Positions 50,928-62,996 of a stretch of DNA of 64,000 nt are shown here, piece after piece. The notes under the pieces are model-generated. The model was not told where the DNA came from and did not search any database. It saw only the letters and a program-made list of their open reading frames with translations. The stretch spans positions 285,752 through 349,751 of the forward strand of contig JAFYVN010000011.1 of the NCBI GenBank assembly GCA_017549105.1, given 5' to 3'. The first letter of the stretch is position 1, and each line of letters starts with the position of its first letter. The DNA comes from Clostridia bacterium. Its GTDB lineage: Bacteria; Bacillota; Clostridia; Oscillospirales; Acutalibacteraceae. The translations under genes and the position numbers were made by a program.

Positions 50928-51983
50928 TTATCTTTCCATTGCCAATATCAGCAGCTTATCCAGAAGCTCTGCATAGGGAACTCCCGATGCGGCAAAAAGC
51001 TTGGGATACATACTGATTGATGTGAAGCCGGGGATGGTGTTGGGTTCGTTGAGCTTGATTGAACCGTCCTCGCATACGAAGAAGTCAACTCTTGTGAAAC
51101 CTTCGCAGCCGAGCGCTCTGTATGCTCTCACGGCCTCTGCCTGAACCTTTTTAAGCATATCTTCCGGAAGACGTGCGGGGATATGAAGCTCACTTTCGTT
51201 TGCAAGATATTTTGCATCGTAATCGTAGAATTCGTTGCAGGGAACAACCTCGCCAACAACCGAAGCAACGGGATTTTCGTTGCCCATAACGGCAACTTCA
51301 ACTTCCATACCGATGATGCCTTCTTCGAGAACAACCTTTCTGTCGTGCTCAAAAGCTTTTTCGCAGGCTTTTTCGAGTTCATCAAGATTTTTTGCTTTGC
51401 TGATGCCGACGGATGAGCCTGCATTTGCGGGTTTTACAAAAATCGGGAAGCCGAGCTTGTTTGCGGTACCCTCCAATAAAGCGGTTTTATTGACCGAATA
51501 AGCGTGTTTATCAAAAGCAGTCCACTTAGCCTGGTCTATGCCCGAAAAGTCTGCCATGGCGTTTGTGACGGCTTTATCCATACAAATTGCGCTTGCAGCA
51601 GTGCCGCAACCGACATAAGGGATACCTGAAATCTCAAAAAGACCCTGCATTGTGCCGTCCTCACCGTTTTTGCCGTGAAGCACGGGGAAAGCAACGTCGA
51701 TTTTCTCGATTTCACCGCTTGCAAGACGGATTATGCCGTGGTGTGCACGGTCGCATGAGATAACTGCGGGCTCAAGATTTACTGTATCCTCAAGCCATTT
51801 TTCGTCGGGGAGCATATCGGGTGAACCATTATAGATGAAGCATCTGCCGTCTTTGGTGATGCCCATTTTGATTACGTCGTATTTATCTGTCGGAATATTT
51901 TTGATTACGGAGCTTGCGGAGTTGAGTGAAACATCGTGTTCACTTGAAACACCGCCGAAAAGCACGAGAACCTTCTTTTTCAT
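50928..51983 (-). CDS. ddl: D-alanine--D-alanine ligase
   Basis: ATP-grasp enzyme making the D-Ala-D-Ala end of the peptidoglycan precursor. 351 residues: KVLVLFGGVSSEHDVSLNSA at the start, FPVLHGKNGEDGTMQG, the ATP-grasp loop VKPANAGSSVGISKA, and KLNEPNTIPGFTSISMYPKLF at the C-terminus. AAGGAGATGCAAGCT precedes the ATG at 51983; the longer frame has no site. It heads the ddl-DUF1934-argS operon, with a promoter at 52104-52132. Confidence 0.94.
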   Translation of the reverse strand: MKKKVLVLFGGVSSEHDVSLNSASSVIKNIPTDKYDVIKMGITKDGRCFIYNGSPDMLPDEKWLEDTVNLEPAVISCDRAHHGIIRLASGEIEKIDVAFPVLHGKNGEDGTMQGLFEISGIPYVGCGTAASAICMDKAVTNAMADFSGIDQAKWTAFDKHAYSVNKTALLEGTANKLGFPIFVKPANAGSSVGISKAKNLDELEKACEKAFEHDRKVVLEEGIIGMEVEVAVMGNENPVASVVGEVVPCNEFYDYDAKYLANESELHIPARLPEDMLKKVQAEAVRAYRALGCEGFTRVDFFVCEDGSIKLNEPNTIPGFTSISMYPKLFAASGVPYAELLDKLLILAMER

Positions 51984-52103
51984 AGCTTGCATCTCCTTAT
52001 ATTTTAATTCGGAATTCGGAATGAAGCTTTTATTCTTCATCGTTCATTGCAACACGGTCGCAGAGTCGCTACAATCCCATTATAATCTTTTTTATAGTTA
52101 AAT

Positions 52104-52132
52104 ATGATAACACAGCGTGTGGAAATAGTCAA
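52104..52132 (-). promoter_or_regulatory. promoter of the ddl-DUF1934-argS operon
   Basis: On the minus strand TTGACT (52127-52132) and TATCAT (52104-52109) are 17 bases apart. A 120-base leader follows that contains degenerate repeat fragments. Confidence 0.6.
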
Positions 52133-52209
52133 CAGCGTAATATCCGTCAAATCCTACAAAATACGATGGATTATGTATTTTATTTCTATATCTTACCCAC
52201 ATTATACAG

Positions 52210-52238
52210 TTGACTTTTTTATATTTATATGTTATATT
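52210..52238 (+). promoter_or_regulatory. promoter of the unknown gene upstream of gyrB
   Basis: TTGACT (52210-52215) and TATATT (52233-52238) are 17 bases apart, 40 bases before the start codon. Confidence 0.65.
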
Positions 52239-52277
52239 TAACTGTAATTATATTTATATATAAAGGAGTTTTTTGCC

Positions 52278-53162
52278 ATGGCAGATATTTATGCTGTTCT
52301 TGCCGACATCAACAACGGTCTGAACGAAACCCTCAAGGAGTGTGGATTTGCTCCTGTTATCCCCGAAGGAGTCGAAAAAGGAGAGCTTCCTGCCGTTACC
52401 GATTCGGGCAGAATAACCGTTGAATATAAGGGCGAAAACAAGGCTCTCAAGATTGAGCTTTTCAACAATAAAATCACTCTTCTCGGTGCTGCCAAAGAGG
52501 GTGAAATTCTCAGCAGCGATTTCTCACAGCTTACTCTTTCTCTTCTTGACGCCGAAACTGCCGATGCAAAGGATGTTAAATATATCGTCAACGAATTTTC
52601 GGATACTCTTGTTGAGCATTTCGGCACCAAGGCAAAGAAAGCCGTAAAATCAAAGCTTCCCACCCCCGTTTCAAAAGCAGCGGCAAAGAGCGGTTCTGTT
52701 TCATATGACCCCAACACTCTTGCAAACAGATTCACTTCAATCTATACCGAGCTTCGCGATGAATATAAGGCAAACTGCGAGAAGTACGGTCAGTTCCTCC
52801 CCGAAGATTTCTTCATCAACCACGGAACTCCCGCAGTGCTCGAAACAATAAAAGAAAACAATCCCCAGAAGATGAAGAGACTCTTCAATCTTCTCAACGA
52901 AATCTATGAGGACGGCACCAACGAAACCCAGAGCCTCATTGCCGTAACAATTCTCGGTGCAATGAATAATGACCAGGAAATGCTTGCGGCTTGCGTCGAT
53001 TATATGAGCGACGATATGATGAGCCCCGTAATCAACGTCAACAAATATCTTGCATCCGCAAGCGGAAAGGGCGCAAGAATGCGTCTTGAAAATCCGCCCA
53101 AATATAAGCCCGCAAAGGCAAAGAAAAAAGGCATGATGTCAATGCTTGGAAACGGAAATTAA
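52278..53162 (+). CDS. conserved-looking protein of unknown function preceding gyrB
   Basis: A 294-residue soluble protein that I do not recognise. Residues about 1-115 look like an alpha/beta domain (SGRITVEYKGENKALKIELF). About 120-150 is a basic linker (KAKKAVKSKLPTPVSKAAAK). About 155-260 is helical (ANRFTSIYTELRDEYKANCE; AVTILGAMNNDQEMLAACVD), and the last 25 residues are strongly basic (KYKPAKAKKKGMM). The ribosome site AAAGGAG is good. It lies ten bases before gyrB under one promoter. The basic tail and location hint at a nucleic-acid-linked role, but this is inference. Confidence 0.72.
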   Translation: MADIYAVLADINNGLNETLKECGFAPVIPEGVEKGELPAVTDSGRITVEYKGENKALKIELFNNKITLLGAAKEGEILSSDFSQLTLSLLDAETADAKDVKYIVNEFSDTLVEHFGTKAKKAVKSKLPTPVSKAAAKSGSVSYDPNTLANRFTSIYTELRDEYKANCEKYGQFLPEDFFINHGTPAVLETIKENNPQKMKRLFNLLNEIYEDGTNETQSLIAVTILGAMNNDQEMLAACVDYMSDDMMSPVINVNKYLASASGKGARMRLENPPKYKPAKAKKKGMMSMLGNGN

Positions 53163-55181
<2,019 letters not shown>

Positions 55182-55199
55182 GGAAAGGACTGATTGAAA

Positions 55200-57737
55200 A
55201 TGAGTTTTGGCGACGCAAGAGATACCCAAAAAATTATAAATGTTGACCTTAACAAAGAAGTGCGTCAGGCTTTCCTTGATTACTCGATGTCGGTTATCAC
55301 TTCCCGTGCTCTTCCCGATGTCAGAGACGGCTTAAAGCCTGTTCACCGCAGAATTCTTTACACAATGCACGAAAACGGACTGACTCCCGACAAGGCATAC
55401 AGAAAGTGCGCCGATACCGTCGGTTCGGTTCTCGGACGTTACCATCCCCACGGCGATGCATCGGTTTATGATGCGATGGTACGTCTTGCACAGACCTTCT
55501 CAATGAGATATATTCTCGTTGACGGTCACGGTAACTTCGGTTCGGTTGACGGTGACCCCCCTGCTGCATACCGTTACACAGAGTCGAGAATGAGCAAGCT
55601 TTCGCTCAGAATGCTCACCGATATCGATAAGGATACCGTTGATTTTACAACCAACTACGACGACCGTCTCAAAGAACCCACCGTTCTTCCGTCAAGATTC
55701 CCCAATCTTCTCGTTAACGGTTCGGTAGGTATTGCCGTTGGTATGGCAACCAACATTCCTCCTCACAACCTCGGAGAGGTTATCGACGGAATGTGCGCTA
55801 TGATTGATAATCCCGAAATCAGCCTTGAAGAGCTTATGGAGCATATCAAGGGTCCTGACTTCCCCACAAGGGGCGTCATTATGGGCAGAGCGGGTATCAG
55901 AGCTGCTTACGGCACAGGCAGAGGTAAGATTACTCTGCGTGCAAAGGCAGAAATCATCGAGAAGAAAAATGGCAGATTTGAAATTCAGGTAACTGAAATT
56001 CCTTATATGGTCAACAAGGCAAGGCTTATAGAAAGCATTGCGGACCTTGTTAAAGAAAAGAGGATAGAAGGCATTTCCGACGTTAACGACTATTCGTCAA
56101 AGAAGGGTATGCTTATCTCAATCGACCTTAAGAGGGACGCAAATCCCCAGGTTGTTCTTAATCAGCTCTTCTCGTTCACTCAGCTTCAGACAACCTTCGG
56201 CGTAATTATGATTGCGCTTGTCAACGGTGAACCCAAGCAGCTTACTCTCAAGGAAGTCCTTGACCACTATATCAAGTTCCAGCAGGAAGTTATAACCCGC
56301 AGAACACGTTTCGACCTCAAAAAGGCTCAGGACAGAGCTCATATTCTTGAAGGTCTTGCAAAGGCTATTGATATTGTTGACGATATTATCGCAACAATCA
56401 GAGCTTGTAAGGGCGGCCAGGCTGAAGCAAAGGTTGCCATTATGGAAAAATTCGATTTCGACGAGCCTCAGGCAGCGGCAATTGTAGCTTTCCGTCTCGG
56501 TCAGTTGGCAGGTCTTGAAATCCTCAAGATTCAGAACGAACTCGACGAGCTTAAAGAGAAGATTGCCGACTATCTCGATATTCTTGCAAACGAATCAAGA
56601 GTGCTTGATATTGTTAAAACAGAGGCAATTGCAGTCCGTGAAAAGTTCTCTGACGAAAGAAGAACCGAAATCGTCAATGTTTCGGGCGAGGTTGATATCG
56701 AAGACCTTATTCCCGAAGAAACCTGCGTTTATACTCTCACCAATATGGGTTACATCAAGCGTATCCCGATGGATGAATACAAGCAGCAGAACAGAGGCGG
56801 CAGAGGCGTTAAGGGTCTTACCAGAAGAGATGAGGACGTTGTCAAGACAATGTTCACCTGCTCAACCCACGACTACATTATGTTCTTCACAACCAAGGGC
56901 AAAACCTACCGTCTTAAGGGTTATGAAATCCCCGAAGGCTCACGCCAGAGCAAGGGTATGAATATCGTAAACCTTCTTCCCGTTGAAGAGGGTGAAAGAG
57001 TTTCGGCGATGATAAGGGTTCCCGAATTTGGTGAGGATAACTATTATCTCTGTATGCTTACCCGAAACGGTATTATCAAGCGCACCGAGCTTGATGCATA
57101 TAAGAATGTACGCAAGAACGGCGTTATCGCAATCAACCTTGACGACGATGATGAGCTTGTATGGGTCAAGCTCACCGAGGGCGGCGAAAATCTTATTATC
57201 GCAACCAAAAAAGGTATGGCTATTGCCTTCCGCGAGGACGATGCGAGAGTTATCGGCCGTACCGCAAGAGGTGTGCGTGCACTCAAGCTCAAAGAGGGCG
57301 ACTGCGTTGTCGGTATGGATATTCTTACCGAGGGTAAAAAGGTTCTCACCGTCAGTGAAACCGGCTACGGCAGACTGAGCGAAATCACCGATTACCGACT
57401 TCAGAACAGAGGCGGTTCGGGTCTTACCAACTATCACGTCAAGAAGTATGGCGACGTTGCTGCAATTGAGGTTGTCAACCCCGAGGATGACCTTATGCTC
57501 ATCTCGTCCGACGGTATTATTATCCGAATCGCAATGGAAGCAATCCGTCTTTGCGCAAGACCCTCAAAGGGTGTCCGTGTTATGAAGGTAACCGAAGGCG
57601 AAAGACTGATAACTGCCGTTTCCGTTCAGCCTGAAGAGGGTGAAGAGCGTGATGCAATGCCCGAAGATGAGGGCGGTGCAGACGAGGGAGCAAACGAAGA
57701 AGCCGTTGTTGAAGCTCCCGAGCAGTCAGAAGAATAA
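55200..57737 (+). CDS. gyrA: DNA gyrase subunit A
   Basis: Breakage-reunion subunit of gyrase, 845 residues. [20 protein letters not shown] at the start, the catalytic tyrosine in [11 protein letters not shown], and the C-terminal beta-pinwheel with the GyrA box [11 protein letters not shown]. In the quinolone region the sequence is [14 protein letters not shown]: alanine (Ala87) stands where E. coli has Ser83, and serine follows. The acidic residue equivalent to Asp87 is kept. The C-terminus is an acidic tail. ATG at 55200 chosen over a TTG two codons earlier because of AAGGA spacing. Confidence 0.95.
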   Translation: MSFGDARDTQKIINVDLNKEVRQAFLDYSMSVITSRALPDVRDGLKPVHRRILYTMHENGLTPDKAYRKCADTVGSVLGRYHPHGDASVYDAMVRLAQTFSMRYILVDGHGNFGSVDGDPPAAYRYTESRMSKLSLRMLTDIDKDTVDFTTNYDDRLKEPTVLPSRFPNLLVNGSVGIAVGMATNIPPHNLGEVIDGMCAMIDNPEISLEELMEHIKGPDFPTRGVIMGRAGIRAAYGTGRGKITLRAKAEIIEKKNGRFEIQVTEIPYMVNKARLIESIADLVKEKRIEGISDVNDYSSKKGMLISIDLKRDANPQVVLNQLFSFTQLQTTFGVIMIALVNGEPKQLTLKEVLDHYIKFQQEVITRRTRFDLKKAQDRAHILEGLAKAIDIVDDIIATIRACKGGQAEAKVAIMEKFDFDEPQAAAIVAFRLGQLAGLEILKIQNELDELKEKIADYLDILANESRVLDIVKTEAIAVREKFSDERRTEIVNVSGEVDIEDLIPEETCVYTLTNMGYIKRIPMDEYKQQNRGGRGVKGLTRRDEDVVKTMFTCSTHDYIMFFTTKGKTYRLKGYEIPEGSRQSKGMNIVNLLPVEEGERVSAMIRVPEFGEDNYYLCMLTRNGIIKRTELDAYKNVRKNGVIAINLDDDDELVWVKLTEGGENLIIATKKGMAIAFREDDARVIGRTARGVRALKLKEGDCVVGMDILTEGKKVLTVSETGYGRLSEITDYRLQNRGGSGLTNYHVKKYGDVAAIEVVNPEDDLMLISSDGIIIRIAMEAIRLCARPSKGVRVMKVTEGERLITAVSVQPEEGEERDAMPEDEGGADEGANEEAVVEAPEQSEE

Positions 57738-57817
57738 TTAACATAGCTTCGCATAAACGGTTTTTTTTCTTTTTAACAAAAATCCGACAAAAAACCAAAA
57801 AAATTTCATATAAGTAC

Positions 57818-57846
57818 TTGTCAGATTAAATTTGATTTGTTATTAT
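57818..57846 (+). promoter_or_regulatory. mgsA promoter
   Basis: TTGTCA (57818-57823) and TATTAT (57841-57846) are 17 bases apart, 54 bases before the start codon. No hairpin terminator was found between gyrA and this promoter apart from a T-run near 57760. Confidence 0.6.
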
Positions 57847-57900
57847 ACATCTATAATCGTTTGTATGAAGTTTTTTAAAAGCACAGAAGGAGGCGTAACG

Positions 57901-58308
57901 ATGAATATTGCTTTAATTGCTCACGATGCCAAAAAAGAACTGATGATTCAGTTTTGCATTGCTTACTGCGGCATCCTCAGCAGACACGATATTTATGCGA
58001 CGGGAACAACAGGAAAAATGGTTGCTGAGGCAACCGGACTTGATATTACAAGATTCCTCAGCGGTACCCAGGGCGGCGACCAGCAGATTGCATCGAGAAT
58101 CGCCTGCAACGAAATCGACCTTCTGCTTCTTTTCAGAGATCCCCTGACAGCAAAGCCTCACGAGCCCAACGAAGCAACGCTTCTCAGGCTCTGCGACGTA
58201 CACAATGTCCCTGTTGCAACAAATATTGCAACGGCTGAGGCTCTTATACATTCACTTGCCAGAGGCGACCTTGATTGGCGTGAAATCGTCAATCCTGCAA
58301 GGAAGTAA
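57901..58308 (+). CDS. mgsA: methylglyoxal synthase
   Basis: Converts dihydroxyacetone phosphate to methylglyoxal, a bypass that relieves phosphosugar stress. 135 residues: [16 protein letters not shown], the phosphate loop [29 protein letters not shown] with the catalytic aspartate region, [15 protein letters not shown], and [19 protein letters not shown] precedes the ATG at 57901; the longer upstream frame is not supported. Confidence 0.93.
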   Translation: MNIALIAHDAKKELMIQFCIAYCGILSRHDIYATGTTGKMVAEATGLDITRFLSGTQGGDQQIASRIACNEIDLLLLFRDPLTAKPHEPNEATLLRLCDVHNVPVATNIATAEALIHSLARGDLDWREIVNPARK

Positions 58309-58355
58309 CATCTTTCGGCGGACGCACCTGCCTGGCAAAAAATCAAGTTTTACCG

Positions 58356-58388
58356 GGGTCGTCTTTGATGGACGACCCTGTAATTTTT
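58356..58388 (+). terminator. mgsA terminator
   Basis: GGGTCGTC (58356-58363) pairs with GACGACCC (58371-58378) around a seven-base loop, followed by TGTAATTTTT. Confidence 0.75.
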
Positions 58389-58390
58389 AA

Positions 58391-58500
58391 ATGCAAAATG
58401 CAAAGTTCAGAGTGCAAAATGAAGGGTGGGCGTTGCCCACACCCAATATATTAAGCCGTATTTTTATTTTTTATTTATCATTTTGCACTTAAAATTTATT
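58391..58500. repeat. AT-rich repeat with terminal complementarity, partner of 48687-48725
   Basis: Begins ATGCAAAATGCAAAG and ends near CATTTTGCACTT, so its ends are loosely inverted. It contains GGGTGGGCGTTGCCCACACCC as a central hairpin. The part 58401-58432 matches 48687-48725 on the other strand apart from an eight-base insertion there. No open frame. Confidence 0.6.
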
Positions 58501-58550
58501 GTACTCAATTAACATCATAAGATAAAATTTGTATATAGGGATGATAAAAA

Positions 58551-59894
58551 ATGGCACTCGTAACCAAAGCCATCAAGGGCACTCAGGATATACTGCCTGA
58601 GGAAATATATAAAAACCAGTTTATCGAACAGACCGTGCTTGATATCGCGAGAAAATTCGGTTTCCGCGAAATCAGAACACCCGTTTTTGAGCATACGGAG
58701 CTTTTTCAGAGAGGTGTCGGCGAAACAACCGACGTTGTTCAGAAGGAAATGTATACCTTCGACGATAAGGGCGGACGTTCAATTACTCTGCGTCCCGAAG
58801 GTACGGCAGGCGCAGTAAGAGCCTTCCTTGAGCACGGACTTTTCAATGAGGCTCTTCCTCAGAAATTCTGCTACCTCATCAACTGCTACCGCTACGAAAA
58901 GCCTCAGGCGGGCAGATGGAGAGAATTCCAGCAGTTCGGCGTTGAAATGCTCGGCGCAGGCGCACCTGCCGCCGATGCCGAAGTAATTTCTCTTGCCAAC
59001 GAGATTTTCGCATTCCTCGGCGTTGAGGGACTTGAGCTTCAGCTCAACTCAATCGGCTGCCCCGAATGCCGCAAGAACTATCACAACGCGCTCAAAGAGT
59101 ACTTTGAAACAAAGAAGGACGAGCTTTGTCCCACCTGCCTCGGCAGACTTGAGAAGAATCCTATGAGAATTCTCGACTGTAAGAGTCCCGTCTGCTCATC
59201 AATCGGCAAGGATGCTCCCGCAATCCTCGATTATATCTGCGACGAATGCTCGGCTCACTTTGAGAGCGTCAAGAAATATCTCGACAAAATGAATATCGAA
59301 TATGTTGTCAATCCCCGTATCGTAAGAGGACTTGACTATTATACACGCACCGTTTTTGAGTTTGTTTCCACTCAGATCGGCGCTCAGGGTACCGTTTGCG
59401 GCGGCGGTCGCTACGACGGACTCGTTGAAGAGCTTGGCGGTCAGCACGTACCCTCGCTCGGCTTCGGAATGGGCACAGGCAGACTTCTTATGCTTCTTGA
59501 AGCTCAGGAAATCGAGCTTCCCAAGCCCTCGGGCTGCGACCTCTATATTGCTCCTATGGGCGAAAACGCATCCTATGAAGCGGCGGCAATTGTTGCCGAC
59601 CTTCGTGCAGGCGGTATCGGCGCACAGACAGACGTTGTCGGCCGTTCGCTCAAGGCTCAGATGAAATATGCCGACAAAATCGGCGCAAAATATACAATGG
59701 TTCTCGGCGATGACGAAATCGCTCAGGGCAAGGCAAAGGTCAAGAATATGGACAGCGGCGAAAGCTTTGAAATGGAGCTTTCGGAAATCGCAGATAACTT
59801 TATGGAGTTCCTTGTCAGACAGGAAACCGCAGTTCTCGGCGAATCGCTCGACCTTGAAGGCATCGACCTTTCCGCAATTCTCGGACAGATATAA
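58551..59894 (+). CDS. hisS: histidyl-tRNA synthetase
   Basis: Class II synthetase charging tRNA-His, 447 residues. AIKGTQDILPEE at the start, motif 2 region FCYLINCYRYEKPQAGRWRE FQQFGVE in one run, the histidine-specific motif RGLDYYTRTVFEF and GGGRYDGL, then the C-terminal anticodon domain (DLYIAPMG; VVGRSLKAQMKYADK). The extra loop with CPTCLGRLEKNP is common in Firmicutes enzymes. Followed 19 bases later by aspS, a usual pair. No T-box was recognised upstream. Confidence 0.94.
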   Translation: MALVTKAIKGTQDILPEEIYKNQFIEQTVLDIARKFGFREIRTPVFEHTELFQRGVGETTDVVQKEMYTFDDKGGRSITLRPEGTAGAVRAFLEHGLFNEALPQKFCYLINCYRYEKPQAGRWREFQQFGVEMLGAGAPAADAEVISLANEIFAFLGVEGLELQLNSIGCPECRKNYHNALKEYFETKKDELCPTCLGRLEKNPMRILDCKSPVCSSIGKDAPAILDYICDECSAHFESVKKYLDKMNIEYVVNPRIVRGLDYYTRTVFEFVSTQIGAQGTVCGGGRYDGLVEELGGQHVPSLGFGMGTGRLLMLLEAQEIELPKPSGCDLYIAPMGENASYEAAAIVADLRAGGIGAQTDVVGRSLKAQMKYADKIGAKYTMVLGDDEIAQGKAKVKNMDSGESFEMELSEIADNFMEFLVRQETAVLGESLDLEGIDLSAILGQI

Positions 59895-59913
59895 CAATAA
59901 AGGATGATATAAT

Positions 59914-61701
59914 ATGGATTTTATGACAGGACTCAAAAGAACCCACTATTGCGGCGACCTACGTCTTTCCGATGCAGGCAAAACCGTAACCGTTGCAGGC
60001 TGGGTTCAGCGTCAGAGAGACCTCGGCGCACTTATTTTCATTGACCTTCGTGACAGAGAAGGCATCGTTCAGCTCGCTTTTGACGAATCAACCGCAAAGG
60101 ATGTTTTTGAAAAGGCAGCTTCGGCAAGAAGCGAATACGTTCTTATGGCTCAGGGTACGGTCAGAGAGCGTTCCGCAAAGAATGCCGAAATCCCCACGGG
60201 TGAAATAGAAATCGAAGTAACAGACCTCCGCATTCTCGCAAAGAGCGAAACACCGCCCTTCGAGATTATCGAGGATTGCCAGACAGCGGAGCTTACCAGA
60301 CTCAAGTACCGATATCTTGACCTTCGCAGACCCGACCTTCAGAAGAATATTCTTCTCCGCCATAAGATTACGAAAATCACAAGAGACTATTTTGATGAAA
60401 ACGGCTTCATCGAAATCGAAACCCCCATTCTTATCAAGTCAACTCCCGAAGGCGCAAGAGACTATCTTGTTCCAAGCCGTATCCACAAGGGCAAGTTCTA
60501 CGCTCTTCCTCAGTCACCTCAGCTTTATAAGCAGCTTTCAATGGTTGCGGGCTTTGACAGATATATGCAGATTGCACGCTGCTTCCGTGACGAAGACCTC
60601 CGTGCAGACCGTCAGCCTGAGTTTACACAGATTGACCTTGAAATGTCGTTCGTTGATATGGAAGATGTTCTTGCAATCGGTGAAGGATATATGGCAAGAG
60701 TTTTCAAGGAAGCCCTCGGAGTTGATATTCAGCTTCCTCTTCCCAGACTTACTTACAAAGAAGCAATGGAGCGCTACGGCAGCGACAAGCCTGATACCCG
60801 CTACGGTATGGAAATCTATGACCTCAGCGAAACAGTCAAGGGTTGCGGATTTGCTGTTTTCACAGGCGCACTTGAAGCAGGCGGCAGCGTAAGAGGTATC
60901 ACCGCAAAGAACGCTTTCAATATTCTTACAAGAAAAGAAATCGATAAACTTACCGAAATGGTAAGAGGTATAGGCGCAAAGGGTCTTGCATGGGCAAGAC
61001 TTGCAGAAGACGGCACTGTTGCATCATCATTTGCAAAGTTCCTCACAGAGGACGAGATGAACGCTCTTCTCGAAAAGGCAGATGCAAAAGCAGGCGACGT
61101 TGTTCTTATCATCGGTGACGGTAAAAACTCAACTGTTCTTTCCGTTCTCGGCGCACTTCGTCAGGCTGTTGCGAAAAAGCTTGACATTATTCCCGAAAAG
61201 CAATACAATCTTCTTTGGATAACCGAATTCCCGTTCTTTGATTGGGATGAGGATGCACAGCAGTATGTTGCAATGCATCATCCGTTCACATCGCCTATGG
61301 ACGAATGCCTTGATTATCTTGAATCAGACAAGGGTTCGGTTCGTGCAAAGGCATATGACCTTGTTCTCAACGGTGTTGAGCTTTGCTCAGGTTCAATCAG
61401 AATCACCAATCCCGACCTTCAGGCAAGAATCTTCTCGCTTCTCGGTCTTTCGGATGAAGAGGCTCACAACAAGTTCGGCTATCTGCTCGATGCGTTCAAA
61501 TACGGCGCACCTCCCCACGGCGGTATGGGTATCGGTCTTGACAGACTTGTTATGCAGATGCTTGGCAGTGAATCACTCCGTGATGTTATTGCATATCCCA
61601 AGGTTCAGAACGCAAGCGAGCCTATGACTGAATGCCCCGCAACCGTTGACGGTGTTCAGCTCGACGATCTCGGAATCGCAATTTCAGCAACAGAAGAATA
61701 A
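59914..61701 (+). CDS. aspS: aspartyl-tRNA synthetase
   Basis: Class II synthetase charging tRNA-Asp, 595 residues, bacterial type. The N-terminal OB-fold anticodon domain (VTVAGWVQRQRDLGALIFID), RYLDLRRPDLQ, FIEIETPILIKSTPEGARDY, motif 2 FRDEDLRADRQPEFTQID, an inserted GAD domain (about 290-420), and motif 3 GIGLDRLVMQMLG. AAAGGATG precedes the ATG. It is the second gene of hisS-aspS. Confidence 0.95.
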   Translation: MDFMTGLKRTHYCGDLRLSDAGKTVTVAGWVQRQRDLGALIFIDLRDREGIVQLAFDESTAKDVFEKAASARSEYVLMAQGTVRERSAKNAEIPTGEIEIEVTDLRILAKSETPPFEIIEDCQTAELTRLKYRYLDLRRPDLQKNILLRHKITKITRDYFDENGFIEIETPILIKSTPEGARDYLVPSRIHKGKFYALPQSPQLYKQLSMVAGFDRYMQIARCFRDEDLRADRQPEFTQIDLEMSFVDMEDVLAIGEGYMARVFKEALGVDIQLPLPRLTYKEAMERYGSDKPDTRYGMEIYDLSETVKGCGFAVFTGALEAGGSVRGITAKNAFNILTRKEIDKLTEMVRGIGAKGLAWARLAEDGTVASSFAKFLTEDEMNALLEKADAKAGDVVLIIGDGKNSTVLSVLGALRQAVAKKLDIIPEKQYNLLWITEFPFFDWDEDAQQYVAMHHPFTSPMDECLDYLESDKGSVRAKAYDLVLNGVELCSGSIRITNPDLQARIFSLLGLSDEEAHNKFGYLLDAFKYGAPPHGGMGIGLDRLVMQMLGSESLRDVIAYPKVQNASEPMTECPATVDGVQLDDLGIAISATEE

Positions 61702-61742
61702 TATAATAATGAATTAAATTTTCCAAAAAGGGATGATATTAA

Positions 61743-62822
61743 ATGGCAAGAGTCTATAATTTTTCAGCGGGTCCTTCAATGCTCCCTGAAAGCGTGCTCA
61801 ACAGAGCGGCGGCAGAAATGCTCGATTATAAGGGCAGCGGTCAGTCCGTTCTTGAAATGAGCCACCGTTCAAAAATTTACGAAGAAATCATCTTCGGCGC
61901 ACGTGATCTTTTCAAAGAGGTTATGAATATTCCCGATAACTACAAGGTTATCTTCTGCCAGGGCGGCGCTTCAACTCAGTTTGCGGCTATCCCCCTCAAC
62001 TTCCTCAACGGAAGCGGTAAGGCAGACTATGTTCTTTCGGGTCAGTTCTCAACAAAGGCATATAAAGAAGCATGCAAGTACGGTGATATCAAGGTTGTCG
62101 GCTCATCAAAGGAGCAGAATTTCTCGTGCATTCCCGAACTTGATAAGGCAAACTTTACTCCCGATGCAGACTATTTCTACATCTGCCAGAATAATACAAT
62201 CTATGGCACTCGTTTTGCTACTCTTCCCGATACAGGCAACGTTCCTCTCGTAGCAGACGTTTCATCTTGCTTCCTTTCAGAGCCTATGGATGTTACAAAG
62301 TACGGCGTTATCTACGGCGGCGCGCAGAAAAACGTTGCTCCCGCAGGTCTGACAGTTGTTATCGTCCGCGAGGACCTTCTCGGCAATGCAAGGGATTATA
62401 CTCCCACAATGCTCGACTATAAAACCCTCGCAGACAACGACTCAATGTACAACACACCGCCCTGCTACTCAATCTATATGTGCAAGCTCGTTCTTGAATG
62501 GATCAAGACTCTCGGCGGTCTTGAAGCAATGAAGCTTCACAACGAAAAGAAATGCTCAATTCTCTATGATTTCATCGATAACAGCAAGATGTTCAACAAT
62601 CCCGTCAAGAAGAGCGACCGTTCAATGATGAACGTTACCTTCGTAACAGAGAGCGACGAACTCAATGCAAAATTTGTCAAGGAAGCAACAGAAGCCGGCT
62701 TTGTTAACCTCAAGGGTCACCGTTCGGTTGGCGGTATGAGAGCTTCAATCTACAACGCTATGCCTATCGAAGGCGTTGAAAAGCTTGTTGACTTTATGGC
62801 AGAGTTCGAAAAGAAGAACTGA
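61743..62822 (+). CDS. serC: phosphoserine aminotransferase
   Basis: PLP enzyme making phosphoserine from 3-phosphohydroxypyruvate and glutamate. 359 residues: VYNFSAGPSMLPESVLNRA at the start, MSHRSKIYEEI, FCQGGASTQFAAIPLN, and the PLP lysine in YGVIYGGAQKNVAPAGL. It pairs with the downstream serA for serine synthesis, though a palindromic repeat separates them. AAGGGATGATATT precedes the ATG. Confidence 0.94.
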   Translation: MARVYNFSAGPSMLPESVLNRAAAEMLDYKGSGQSVLEMSHRSKIYEEIIFGARDLFKEVMNIPDNYKVIFCQGGASTQFAAIPLNFLNGSGKADYVLSGQFSTKAYKEACKYGDIKVVGSSKEQNFSCIPELDKANFTPDADYFYICQNNTIYGTRFATLPDTGNVPLVADVSSCFLSEPMDVTKYGVIYGGAQKNVAPAGLTVVIVREDLLGNARDYTPTMLDYKTLADNDSMYNTPPCYSIYMCKLVLEWIKTLGGLEAMKLHNEKKCSILYDFIDNSKMFNNPVKKSDRSMMNVTFVTESDELNAKFVKEATEAGFVNLKGHRSVGGMRASIYNAMPIEGVEKLVDFMAEFEKKN

Positions 62823-62985
62823 ACATTAATTGGCTCCCTCTGATGAGGGAGCTGTCGCAAAGCGACTGAGGGAGAGACGGCGTTTGTGTGTCGGCAGTTG
62901 GCTTTTGATTCTTTGTTTCTCTCCCTCCGTCATTTGCTCCGCAAATGCCACCTCCCTCGTCAGAGGGAGGCAATAAGGTCGAAAG
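62823..62985. repeat. palindromic element between serC and serA (core-type copy)
   Basis: The ends GGCTCCCTCTGATGAGGGAGC and CCCTCGTCAGAGGGAGG are inverted relatives. CGCAAAGCG and CATTTGCTCCGCAAATG hairpins lie between. The module at 62921-62973 is shared with 22611-22664 and, inverted, 19475-19524. No open frame. Confidence 0.75.
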
Positions 62986-62996
62986 GACAGATTTCA

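Noticed and set aside
58309-58550. Possible T-box or other riboswitch upstream of hisS-aspS
   Set aside because: No T-box sequence or specifier-loop pattern could be found; the gap is explained by the mgsA terminator and an AT-rich repeat.
59199-59936. 245-codon minus-strand frame opposite hisS
   Set aside because: Shadow frame across a conserved synthetase; no supporting signals.
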